From Nostoc desertorum CM1-VF14 (GTDB taxonomy: Bacteria > Cyanobacteriota > Cyanobacteriia > Cyanobacteriales > Nostocaceae): a stretch of DNA of 64,000 bases. Below are positions 55,203-63,359 of the stretch, in pieces. Numbering within the stretch: the first letter of the stretch is position 1; every line of letters begins with the position of its first letter. Under the pieces are notes generated by a model. That model ran no database searches, had not been told where the DNA came from, and was given only the letters and a program-made list of their open reading frames with translations. Location of the stretch: positions 1 through 64,000 of the forward strand of contig JAHHHR010000025.1 in NCBI GenBank assembly GCA_019359245.1, given 5' to 3'. A program made the position numbers and the translations under genes.

Positions 55203-56765
55203 TTGAAACTTGTATCTGATCCAGCGATCGCTAACAAAATTCGTAAAATGAATCAGCGGGTACGGTGGCAAGATCCGTTAATTGCGGAACGGAACATCGA
55301 TCAAACTCGCCTGGTGTTGGAAGATGGTCAAACAGACAATTCTGAGTTCTCATTTTTAGTTGTAGGTGATAGTGGTTCCGGCAAGCACCGGGGACACAAT
55401 CCCCAGCGAAAGGTGGCTGAACTTATGTTGCCCCATCACAGCGAATGCAGTTTTATGCTGCATACCGGGGACGTGATCTATTTAGTGGGGTCGAGTGAAT
55501 ACTACCAGCAGAACTTCATCCAGCCTTACCAAGAGTTTCTCTTGGGGGGAGAACATCCCAAACGGATTGCCTATGACCAGATGATTTTTAAGCTGCCCAT
55601 TTTACCTGTACTGGGAAATCACGATTACTATAACTTACCGATTTTATTGAGCTTGGCCTCTCTGACAACATTACCCATTCGCCGCCTGTTGCGATCGCGG
55701 TTAGACCTAGATGTAGGCTTGCATGGCTCAGGAACCGGTGAAGCTTACGCACGGGCATTTCTGGACTATCTTAAAGCGTTTCAGCTTCCAGGAGAGTTAG
55801 CCAGCCACTTAGATAAATACTACACATCCAAGACAGATACAGGTTACTGTCTTAGCTATGAACCTGGGCATTTTACCCGCCTTCCCAATCGCTACTACAC
55901 TTTTCGCTATAACGGGATTGATTTCTTTGCCTTGGATTCAAATACATTTAACGATCCACCACCCCTGCCTAAAACAAAAGAAGGTGACGCCGATCGCAGA
56001 ATTTTAGAAAAACGTCGTGAAGATTTAGAGCAAGAAAAGCAGCAAATCATTGAAACTTCAGCCAAGCTTCGTCCAGAGAACCCCAGCGAAGCCGACCAAT
56101 TAGACGACTACCACGCCAAGCTGTCACAAATTGAAGAAATTATTGTTGATATCGACAAGCAATTAGCTGCTGATAAAACAACGCTGACTGACACTGAACA
56201 ACTAAACTGGCTCAAGCAAAAATTAATTGAATCTTGGAATAATTCTGAAGTTCGGGGAAGGATAATTTATTTCCATCATCCTCCCTATGTAACTGAAGCG
56301 ACAAAATGGCAACAAGCACAAACTTTGATAATTCGCGATCGCCTGCGTGGTGTGCTGGATGCGGTAGCTAAAGAAATAGGTTCGCTAACTCAGGGGCGTC
56401 CTTTGGTTGATTTGGTATTAAACGGTCACGCTCACTGCTTAGAACACCTGGAGACAATGGATACAGGACACGCTGACTCTCATATCCACTGGATTGTTTG
56501 TGGTGGTAGCGGGTTTAGTTTGCGCCGCCAGAGGCCTGAGGGAGCAGATTTGATGGAGACTTTTGGAAATGAAAATAGATTAGTGGCGCGATCGCATCTC
56601 TTCATTGGTCGCAACGGTGAAGGTTCTCAGAAGCGGCGACCTTACTCAGGTTTACGCATTGACGTTAAAGGCGATGGGCAGCCTAAGTTTATTGTCCGTC
56701 CTTTGGTTGCCGAATGGCATCAGCGAAAATGGCATAATCCGGAACTTGAGCCACTAATCATTTAA
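55203..56765 (+). CDS. Calcineurin-like metallophosphoesterase with coiled-coil insert
   Basis: A 520-residue protein starting at TTG; the ribosome site AGGAG (55189-55193) nine bases upstream supports it. Metal-binding motifs are in order: VVGDSGSGKHRGH (a Ser-containing variant of the usual first motif), HTGDVIY, LGNHDYY, FHHPPY and NGHAHCLEH. Between GNHD and HHPP, a charged coiled coil of about 80 residues (ADRRILEKRREDLEQEKQQ) is inserted. The substrate is unknown. It follows the lipid kinase but is separated by the repeat. Confidence 0.88.
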   Translation: MKLVSDPAIANKIRKMNQRVRWQDPLIAERNIDQTRLVLEDGQTDNSEFSFLVVGDSGSGKHRGHNPQRKVAELMLPHHSECSFMLHTGDVIYLVGSSEYYQQNFIQPYQEFLLGGEHPKRIAYDQMIFKLPILPVLGNHDYYNLPILLSLASLTTLPIRRLLRSRLDLDVGLHGSGTGEAYARAFLDYLKAFQLPGELASHLDKYYTSKTDTGYCLSYEPGHFTRLPNRYYTFRYNGIDFFALDSNTFNDPPPLPKTKEGDADRRILEKRREDLEQEKQQIIETSAKLRPENPSEADQLDDYHAKLSQIEEIIVDIDKQLAADKTTLTDTEQLNWLKQKLIESWNNSEVRGRIIYFHHPPYVTEATKWQQAQTLIIRDRLRGVLDAVAKEIGSLTQGRPLVDLVLNGHAHCLEHLETMDTGHADSHIHWIVCGGSGFSLRRQRPEGADLMETFGNENRLVARSHLFIGRNGEGSQKRRPYSGLRIDVKGDGQPKFIVRPLVAEWHQRKWHNPELEPLII

Positions 56766-56858
56766 TTAATTCTGGGGATTTAACTAAAGAGCAACTAAGT
56801 ACAGCAAACTTTGTGGCGGAGTCTAAATCTCCGTTACAAAACTGAATTACGAATTATT

Positions 56859-58043
56859 TTAGCGATCTACCGATCCCATCACAACATCAATGCTTCCCAG
56901 AATAACGAAAATATCTGCTACTTTTTGACCTTGGATTAACTGAGATAAAACTTGTAAATTATTGAAATCGGCTGGACGAATTTTCCAACGCCAAGGGAAG
57001 ATATGATCATCTCCGATGATATAAATTCCTAACTCTCCCCTGCCTGATTCTATACGCACATAATGTTCACCTTGAGGAATTTTAAATGTGGGTGCAACTT
57101 TTTTGGCAATGAATTGATAATCAAACCCGTTCCACTCAGATTTAGCGCCTGCTTTCATGCGTTGAGCTTCTAAATTTTCGTATGCACCACCAGGTAATCC
57201 GTTGAGTGCTTGCTGAATAATCTTGACTGACTCACGCATCTCTCCAAGTCTGACGACATACCTAGCAAAACAATCTCCGGCTTTATCCCACTGTACTTCC
57301 CAGTTAAAATCGTCGTAGCATTCATAGTGGTCAACCTTTCGTAAATCCCACTTCACCCCAGAAGCCCGTAACATTGGCCCAGAAATCCCCCAATTAATCG
57401 CTTCTTCCCGACTTAAAACTCCTACACCCTCAACTCGGCGGCGAAAAATGGGATTATTGGTAATCAGTTTTTCATACTCATCAATGGTAGGTGCAAAGTA
57501 GTTACAGAAGTCTTTGCATTTATCCACCCAGCCGAAAGGTAGGTCAGCAGCAAGACCTCCGATGCGAAAATAATTGTTATTGACCATCCGATAGCCTGTA
57601 GCAGCTTCAAACAAATCGAGAATCATTTCGCGATCGCGCAAAGTGTAAAATATAGGAGTTTGTGCGCCAGTATCTCCCACAAAAGGCCCCAACCACAGCA
57701 GATGATTGACAATTCGGGCTAACTCCAGCATGATTATTCGAATGTAGCTGGCACGTTTGGGGATAGTGATATTTGCCAGTTTTTCGACAGCATTCACCGT
57801 CACGGCTTCATTAAATATCCCGCCATAGTAGTCCCATCGGCTCACATAAGGTACGTACATAATATTGGTACGGTTTTCAGCAATTTTTTCCATACCTCGG
57901 TGCAGGTAGCCAATGACAGGTTCGCAGTCCACCACATCTTCTCCATCCAAGGTGACAACAATCCGAAAGCACCCATGCATAGAGGGGTGATGCGGGCCAA
58001 AGTTAATCACCATTGGCTCAGTCTTAGTTTCAATTCTGACCAT
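56859..58043 (-). CDS. ndhH: NAD(P)H-quinone oxidoreductase subunit H
   Basis: A 394-residue peripheral NDH-1 subunit of the 49-kDa family, close to the quinone-reduction site. The start METKTEPMVINFGPHHPSMHG-type sequence, EPVIGYLHRGMEKIAENR, and the end LGSIDVVMGSVDR (close to the hydrogenase-like C-terminus) are typical. It is alone on the reverse strand; other ndh genes are absent apart from ndhB 55 kb away, as is usual. Complete and of normal length. Confidence 0.97.
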   Translation of the reverse strand: MVRIETKTEPMVINFGPHHPSMHGCFRIVVTLDGEDVVDCEPVIGYLHRGMEKIAENRTNIMYVPYVSRWDYYGGIFNEAVTVNAVEKLANITIPKRASYIRIIMLELARIVNHLLWLGPFVGDTGAQTPIFYTLRDREMILDLFEAATGYRMVNNNYFRIGGLAADLPFGWVDKCKDFCNYFAPTIDEYEKLITNNPIFRRRVEGVGVLSREEAINWGISGPMLRASGVKWDLRKVDHYECYDDFNWEVQWDKAGDCFARYVVRLGEMRESVKIIQQALNGLPGGAYENLEAQRMKAGAKSEWNGFDYQFIAKKVAPTFKIPQGEHYVRIESGRGELGIYIIGDDHIFPWRWKIRPADFNNLQVLSQLIQGQKVADIFVILGSIDVVMGSVDR

Positions 58044-58154
58044 AAATAGTTTCCCTAATCTCTAATATTTCTGAAAAAGATGCTATTTTTGAAAATTTTA
58101 GAGAGTTTACGGTCTGGAGTCTTGCAAATTTGTCCGATTTTTTGCAGATTTATC

Positions 58155-59051
58155 CTATCTTTGTTGAATAGTTTTAGGAGTTACACCCATTAGACGCTTA
58201 CAGTGAAAATTGAGATGGCTTTGGCTAGCAAAACCAACCAAGTGAGCAATTTCAGCTATTGTCATTTCTCTCTTCAGCAATAATTCTTGGGCACGTTGCA
58301 CCCGACAGTGAATTATATAGTTATGGGGAGTCATTCCCGTAGATTGCTTAAAAAGCTGGGAAAAATAATGAGGACTCATTGGGATCAATGCCGCCAATTC
58401 TGCTAATCCTAAATTCTGGTTAAGATGTTCATGAATGTAGTCTATAACTTGCTGTAATTGATGCCGTGATAAACCATTTTTATATACTTTTAATATCGGT
58501 TTACGCGTGGAATAGTGTTCCATGAGATGCACTGATAAGGCATTGATCATCGTCTCTGCATAAAGACGGCTCCCTAAAGGATTATTTTCCAAAATGCCTT
58601 TTAGTGCTAGCCCTATTTGATAAATTAGGGGATCGGGTGTGGCAAAGTGCGGCACAAGTTGAATTTGTTCGGCATCTGCTGTTTCGTCAACTGCACGAGC
58701 GAAAATTTGTGGTTCAATAGCAACTAGAATAAAGTCCCCTTCAGCATCCCAAGCTGCCTGATGCCCGACGTTAATAGGAGTAATAATAATATCGCCTCCA
58801 ACTACAGCATCATAATGCTTGCGTCCATCCATTTTCCGTTCAGCATGAATTACCCGCGCTCCATGAGTGAAAATGATCAGAGAATGCCATAAGGGAGCGC
58901 AAACTTCAGGAAATTCATAAGCAGGTTGACACATATATGTAAATGAAGCACCCTGCCAACCTGCTTGAAGGCTTGTGAGAATTGGTAGACGTGGAAATAG
59001 CGGGAATACCTCATCTTCTTTAGTGATAACTAAGGGTTTTTCTTTTAACAT
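58155..59051 (-). CDS. AraC-family transcription regulator
   Basis: A 298-residue regulator with a cupin-like N-terminal domain (RLPILTSLQAGWQGASFTY) and a C-terminal double helix-turn-helix (LGLAELAALIPMSPHYFSQL and MTIAEIAHLVGFASQSHLNF). It has the PRK domain layout of effector-binding AraC proteins. It stands immediately downstream, on the same strand, of a cluster of stress-type genes, separated by the hairpin region at 59111-59170. Its targets are not evident. Confidence 0.9.
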   Translation of the reverse strand: MLKEKPLVITKEDEVFPLFPRLPILTSLQAGWQGASFTYMCQPAYEFPEVCAPLWHSLIIFTHGARVIHAERKMDGRKHYDAVVGGDIIITPINVGHQAAWDAEGDFILVAIEPQIFARAVDETADAEQIQLVPHFATPDPLIYQIGLALKGILENNPLGSRLYAETMINALSVHLMEHYSTRKPILKVYKNGLSRHQLQQVIDYIHEHLNQNLGLAELAALIPMSPHYFSQLFKQSTGMTPHNYIIHCRVQRAQELLLKREMTIAEIAHLVGFASQSHLNFHCKRLMGVTPKTIQQR

Positions 59052-59110
59052 GGACTACTCACCACAAGTTATTACAAGCCCAATGTATCAAAAGCTAAAA
59101 AGTTATCATA

Positions 59111-59170
59111 TCTCTATTTGTATTTTATTCACCTATACAAATAGAGACGCAATGTGATCATTGCGTCTCT
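59111..59170. repeat. Overlapping alternative hairpins before araC-type gene
   Basis: TCTCTATTTGTAT (59111-59123) pairs perfectly with ATACAAATAGAGA (59135-59147). AGAGACGCAATG (59143-59154) pairs perfectly with CATTGCGTCTCT (59159-59170). The two stems share bases 59143-59147, so they cannot both form fully. The first lies within 60-100 bp of the AraC start, the second between it and the upstream gene. Confidence 0.75.
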
Positions 59171-59230
59171 CAAAACTGCCTATTTAGCCTTCTTACGTGT
59201 AATTGCACTCAGCAAAAAGGATGGTTGTAA

Positions 59231-59638
59231 TTAAACTATTCCTGGGCCTCTACCGCGCGCGTCACCCTTTTCGGTCAACTTGCCTTCTTCGTCCTGACTA
59301 AGTTCTCCGAGTTCTTCAATACGTTGGGCTTTCTCTTCTGCTGCCTGTTTGCGTGCATCACCCGGTTCTTCATAGTACATTTCCGGTTCAACAGCATAGT
59401 TGTTCAACAAACCTTCTTTGTCCACGGTATATCCGTCAGTAGTGCGTATACTATCGGGATCGGTTTGGTCATCGGTAGGTGCATCCGCCTCTCTTTCTTC
59501 TGTAGGAAGTGTTTTGTACAGAGTTCCCTCTCTTTCCATTCGCGCAGCTGTTTCCGCTGGGATAATACCGCGATCATACGTATCTACTTCAGCTCGATCA
59601 GATGAATCTATACCTTTATTAACTGCTTCATTAGCCAT
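59231..59638 (-). CDS. Soluble acidic protein with a Psb34-like LNNYA motif
   Basis: A 135-residue, highly charged, hydrophilic protein without membrane segment. It contains LLNNYAVEPEMYYEEP at residues 77-92. This closely recalls the N-terminal arm (RLNNFAREPKVY) of the Psb34/ssl1498 light-harvesting-like proteins, which contact CP47 in photosystem II, as I remember it. The rest (MANEAVNKGIDSSDRAEVDT start, glycine-rich end) is unrecognised. It would be cytoplasmic or a peripheral membrane protein. The next genes upstream on the same strand are stress-type proteins. Confidence 0.7.
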   Translation of the reverse strand: MANEAVNKGIDSSDRAEVDTYDRGIIPAETAARMEREGTLYKTLPTEEREADAPTDDQTDPDSIRTTDGYTVDKEGLLNNYAVEPEMYYEEPGDARKQAAEEKAQRIEELGELSQDEEGKLTEKGDARGRGPGIV

Positions 59639-60130
59639 AAATTATGCCCTCGTTAAAGAATCTATTAAATAAACTCAAAGCCTAGATTAGGCTGTTTTTC
59701 ATCTTCGATCTACTATCTTTAGAAGTGATTTAAAATTAAATATAATGTTATGCTCTCTACCTTTTGATGTATGATATATTCAAAAGATTAATACAAAGCC
59801 CAGCTAAATAGTTGTAATTTACGTTCATTGTGTAAAACAAAGGTTTTAGCTAAAGTTAGCACTGGTAGCAATAAAAACTGTTGTATTTTGACTGCGTTTT
59901 GTATCAAAAATAGGATAATTACAAAAATCCCGGCTTTTTGGAGAAGTCGGGAGTGTGAACCATTAGATTGTATATATTTAATTAGGGAACGATAAAGACT
60001 AGTGTGCTGAGGCTAAGACAGTTTGATGCAAATCCAGCCACTATTTGAATTAACAAAACTTGGGATTTAAGTAACTTGTTAAAGGTAAGCTAACTTACGC
60101 CATAGTGCACTAGTTTAATACTTGGGAAAT
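59639..60130. other. Gene-free stretch with a reverse-strand terminator
   Basis: No gene is supported. A terminator-like hairpin (59924-59951) is present; AT-rich remainder. Confidence 0.5.
59922..59951 (-). terminator. Terminator after the CAAD gene
   Basis: CCCGGCTT (59929-59936) and AAGTCGGG (59944-59951) pair with one mismatch; on the reverse strand a run of T (59924-59928) follows. Confidence 0.7.
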
Positions 60131-60565
60131 TTATTCGCCCACTAATTGATTTTTCAGTGATTGAATCTCATCGGCTAATTGTTGCCGGGTTGAAGCCTTT
60201 AAGAGATAACGGGAAATAAACCAAGTGGCATAACCAATTCCAATTAACTCAAAAGTTGGTGATAGTAATGGAATATCATTGATTGCATCCAGTACTGCTA
60301 GTACTACCTTGACTGTAACAACCGCCGCCAAAATTAGACCAACTGTTATTAGAGGCTGCTTATAGTTTTGAAAAAAGCTACCTAAGTATTCGGGCAATTG
60401 CGCCAAAAATTGAGAGACTTGTCTGCTAATTTGCTGCCACTGAGATTCAGGTTCACGGGCTGGTGGCAATTTTGGTAAGTTTGCAGTATCTGTACCTTCA
60501 AGCGATAACGTACCTTGTGAGAAAGAGGTATTGATGGATTCAAGTTGCTGTTGTTCGGTTTCCAT
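60131..60565 (-). CDS. CAAD-domain (CURT1-like) thylakoid membrane protein
   Basis: About 144 residues from the ATG at 60565 (METEQQQLESINTSF); a longer frame to 60616 is less typical. The C-terminal half, with two hydrophobic segments (LITVGLILAAVVTVKVVLAVL and FELIGIGYATWFISRYLL) and YLLKASTRQQLADEIQSLKN, is the CAAD domain, found appended to some cyanobacterial aminoacyl-tRNA synthetases and related to the thylakoid curvature protein CURT1. It should sit in the thylakoid membrane. Context suggests a stress or membrane-organisation role. Confidence 0.88.
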   Translation of the reverse strand: METEQQQLESINTSFSQGTLSLEGTDTANLPKLPPAREPESQWQQISRQVSQFLAQLPEYLGSFFQNYKQPLITVGLILAAVVTVKVVLAVLDAINDIPLLSPTFELIGIGYATWFISRYLLKASTRQQLADEIQSLKNQLVGE

Positions 60566-60761
60566 AGTTTTTATTTTCGGTAAGTACAAGAGTTTATATA
60601 ACTGACTGAGCGTCAATGAATATAATTATCAAGGTCGTCAGTTGTCAATTGTCAATTATTAATGGTCAGTAATAAGTACAACTGACCACTAAGACTGAGC
60701 AGAGGCATCTAAATTTTTTATTTATGCCTACCTAGTCATTTAGATTTTATTGTTAGCTATT

Positions 60762-61220
60762 TTAGCTTTGTGGTGGGGCAATAGTTGCTTTAACAACTAC
60801 AGTTTTGACACCTTTTATTTCTTTAGCTAAACGTTCAATCTTAGCCAATTCCTGCTGATTGTTTACAGTTCCTGCAACAGTTACAGTTCCATCCTCTGCT
60901 GCATCAACTGTTAGTTGACCCTTGGGTATGTTAGCCTCCAATTTGGAGCGAACTTCACTTGCTAAGTCACCTGTAGCTCTTTGTGTATCGCCACCAGTTG
61001 CATTATTGCGCTGTTCGCGGGCGCGGATATCAGCATCAAGTTGTCTTCTGCGAACTTCACTTTGCGCGTCTTCTTGAGCAGCTTGTGTTGCTTGTGTGGT
61101 TGGTGCTTGTGGAGATTCGTCAGGAGCAGGCGCAGTCACAGCTGTTTTGGCATTATCTTGGCAGGCAGCAACGCCAAAAACTAGAAGACAACTAATTAAG
61201 AAAGGAGTTAGCTTTTGCAT
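60762..61220 (-). CDS. BON-domain lipoprotein
   Basis: A 152-residue lipoprotein. A signal sequence ends in the lipobox VFGVAAC (C20), followed by a Pro/Thr/Gln-rich spacer and a BON domain at about 85-150 (LEANIPKGQLTVDAAEDGTV and GVKTVVVKATIAPP). BON domains bind phospholipids and occur in osmotic-stress proteins. It lies between the CAAD gene and a duplicated glycine-zipper gene on the same strand. Confidence 0.9.
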   Translation of the reverse strand: MQKLTPFLISCLLVFGVAACQDNAKTAVTAPAPDESPQAPTTQATQAAQEDAQSEVRRRQLDADIRAREQRNNATGGDTQRATGDLASEVRSKLEANIPKGQLTVDAAEDGTVTVAGTVNNQQELAKIERLAKEIKGVKTVVVKATIAPPQS

Positions 61221-61319
61221 ATGTTTAATTCGGAATCGGAAAGTGAAATTTGTGGAGTTCGTTAATGTTGAGGAGATAGGAGGAGCAAAGTTTTTATCTT
61301 CTTGCTCCTACAATTTTGG

Positions 61320-62600
61320 TTAGAGTGTTTCATCACGGCGATCAACAATTACTACAGCAGGATCGTCTCTATGAATGTCTGCTGAGTAATTGGTGCGATC
61401 GCTATTAACAACTGGTGTGTTTTGATGCGTTCCTCGGTCTAAACCTGAGCGATGTTCGCCTAAATCAGTACCATCATAGATAGCAAATTCTTGAATGCCT
61501 CTACGATTGAGAATGGGTTCAGCTTGGCGGATTTCAGCTTCTGTACCATCGATAATTACCAAGTAGTCGCCTCTTTGGAAGCGATCGCTATAAACTCGCG
61601 CCTTGTCTTCAGGAATTCCCAAGCCAACGAGTCCGCCGACAATACCCCCAGCGGCTGCACCGATTGCACCGCCAGCCAGTGTTGATGCTAAAGCAGTTGC
61701 TGCTGCACCACCTGCAATCACAGGCCCAATTCCAGGAATTGCTAAAGTCCCAAGACCAACTAATAAACCAGTCAAGCCGCCTACGACACCGCCTGTAGCT
61801 GCTCCAGCTTTTAGACCATCGTCTGCTTTGTTACCTGTGGCGACATTTTTATCTACATCTACACCAGCGATCCCATGACCGTTTGCATCCTTGGCGATGA
61901 TGGAAATTCTACTTAAGGGAAAACCTGCATCTCGTAATTCTGTAATTGCTGCTTCTGCATCTCGGCGATGAGAAAATACTCCAATCGCGCGTTTAGCAAC
62001 ACTACTATGAGCCACATTAACATTAGAAGTTGGAGCTACATAATCAGCATTTCTAGCATCTGGATTGTCATAAATGCCAAACTCTTCGACACCACCCTGA
62101 TGTAAAATTGCTTCTGCTCTGGCAATTTCTGAATCTGTGCCATCTATGATGACTAAATAGTGTCCCCGTCTTACACGTTCATCGTAAACTTTAGCTCGTT
62201 CTTCGGGGATTCCTAAACCAACTAATGCACCAAGCAAACTACCAGCTACTGCACCAATACCAACGCCAGCGAGAGTTGTAGCTAAAGTTGTTGCTGCGGC
62301 CCCAGCCAGCATAATTGGCCCGATTCCAGGAATTGCCAAAGTACCAAGACCGACTAATAAGCCAGTTAATCCGCCCAAAGCGCCGCCTGTAGCAGCTCCG
62401 ACTTTAGCGCCATCGTCAGATTTATCACCGACGCGATCGCGTACATCAGCACCAGCAATATTATCTTTGTCTCCATCCTGGGTAATGACAGAGACTCTGT
62501 CCATGTCAAATCCAACTTTTTTTAATTCATGTAAAGCACTTTCAACATCTCGACGATGAGAAAATACACCTACAGCACGTTTATGTACACCTACAACCAT
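61320..62600 (-). CDS. Tandem-duplicated general stress 17M-like glycine-zipper protein
   Basis: A 426-residue protein that is a head-to-tail duplication. Each half has a YflT/general-stress-17M-like unit (AVGVFSHRRDVESALHELKK in the first, AIGVFSHRRDAEAAITELRD in the second), a glycine-zipper membrane segment (LGGLTGLLVGLGTLAIPGIG and LTGLLVGLGTLAIPGIGPVI), and a C-terminal strand (HYLVIIDGTDSEIARAEAIL and DYLVIIDGTEAEIRQAEPIL). The repeat unit is about 200 residues. The C-terminus is unrelated to the family. It has been seen as stress-responsive in relatives, which is from memory. Confidence 0.85.
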   Translation of the reverse strand: MVVGVHKRAVGVFSHRRDVESALHELKKVGFDMDRVSVITQDGDKDNIAGADVRDRVGDKSDDGAKVGAATGGALGGLTGLLVGLGTLAIPGIGPIMLAGAAATTLATTLAGVGIGAVAGSLLGALVGLGIPEERAKVYDERVRRGHYLVIIDGTDSEIARAEAILHQGGVEEFGIYDNPDARNADYVAPTSNVNVAHSSVAKRAIGVFSHRRDAEAAITELRDAGFPLSRISIIAKDANGHGIAGVDVDKNVATGNKADDGLKAGAATGGVVGGLTGLLVGLGTLAIPGIGPVIAGGAAATALASTLAGGAIGAAAGGIVGGLVGLGIPEDKARVYSDRFQRGDYLVIIDGTEAEIRQAEPILNRRGIQEFAIYDGTDLGEHRSGLDRGTHQNTPVVNSDRTNYSADIHRDDPAVVIVDRRDETL

Positions 62601-63111
62601 TATTCTTTCTCCTCAGCAAAAATCAATTATTCACTAATTTATAGCTCCTAATAAGCATTATTAATACATATTTAGATTTACATTTCATCAATCGCTTGGA
62701 AGAATTTTTATCTCTATCATTAGACATACGTAGTTTTATCTAAAGATAATAAAGAACTTTAATATTCCAACAAATTATTCTTTGCAAAAGTTATATGGTA
62801 GCTATTCTATATTATTAAAAAAATATCTAAAATATTAGTTTTAAAATTAGCTAAATTCCTGTTAGAAGGACTATCTCTTAGATGTAAGCTTTAGTAAAAA
62901 CATTCTGGGGCAAAATCTTACTAGCAGCAAACGGATTAATTTTATCAAATAGATTGGTATTAAACCACCAAAGTTCACATTATTTTATTTAGTCAAAAAA
63001 TAATAAAAATATTTGTTTCTTGTAAAATACGACTTCTGGCAAGCAAACTTCTTACCTAAGAAAGTGCCAGTTTATATAACTGGTAACTAAATTGATAAAT
63101 AAGCCGTTTTA
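62601..63111. other. Gene-free AT-rich stretch
   Basis: No gene is supported between the stress protein and the second MITE-like element. It must hold the promoter for the reverse-strand stress genes. Composition is AT-rich. Confidence 0.5.
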
Positions 63112-63323
63112 TACAGCAGTTTAGTTTTTAAGTGAGGTACAAAATGTAGGACTCACGCATCAAAAATAAAGAGTTTCTACCTTCTACCTCACTTCGGCTG
63201 CTCTCAACTCTTGGAGAGGCTGCGCCCGAAGCGTAGCTATGCCGCAGGCTTTACGGCTGCGCTCAGTGATACCCTGCCTGAAAATCTATATCTTTGTACT
63301 CCATGCAGATGAAAACTGCTGTA
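63112..63323. mobile_element. MITE-like palindromic element, copy 2
   Basis: A 212-bp segment starting TACAGCAGTTTAG and ending GAAAACTGCTGTA. TGAGGTAC (63133-63140) and the region GTACTCCATGCA near 63297-63306 mirror the arms of copy 1 at 26158. A Nostoc palindromic repeat with GCTGCGCCCGAAGCGTAGC-type sequence (about 63195-63265) is nested inside. No transposase. Confidence 0.6.
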
Positions 63324-63359
63324 AATGGTTATTAAATTGACTACAAATGAGAGAATACT

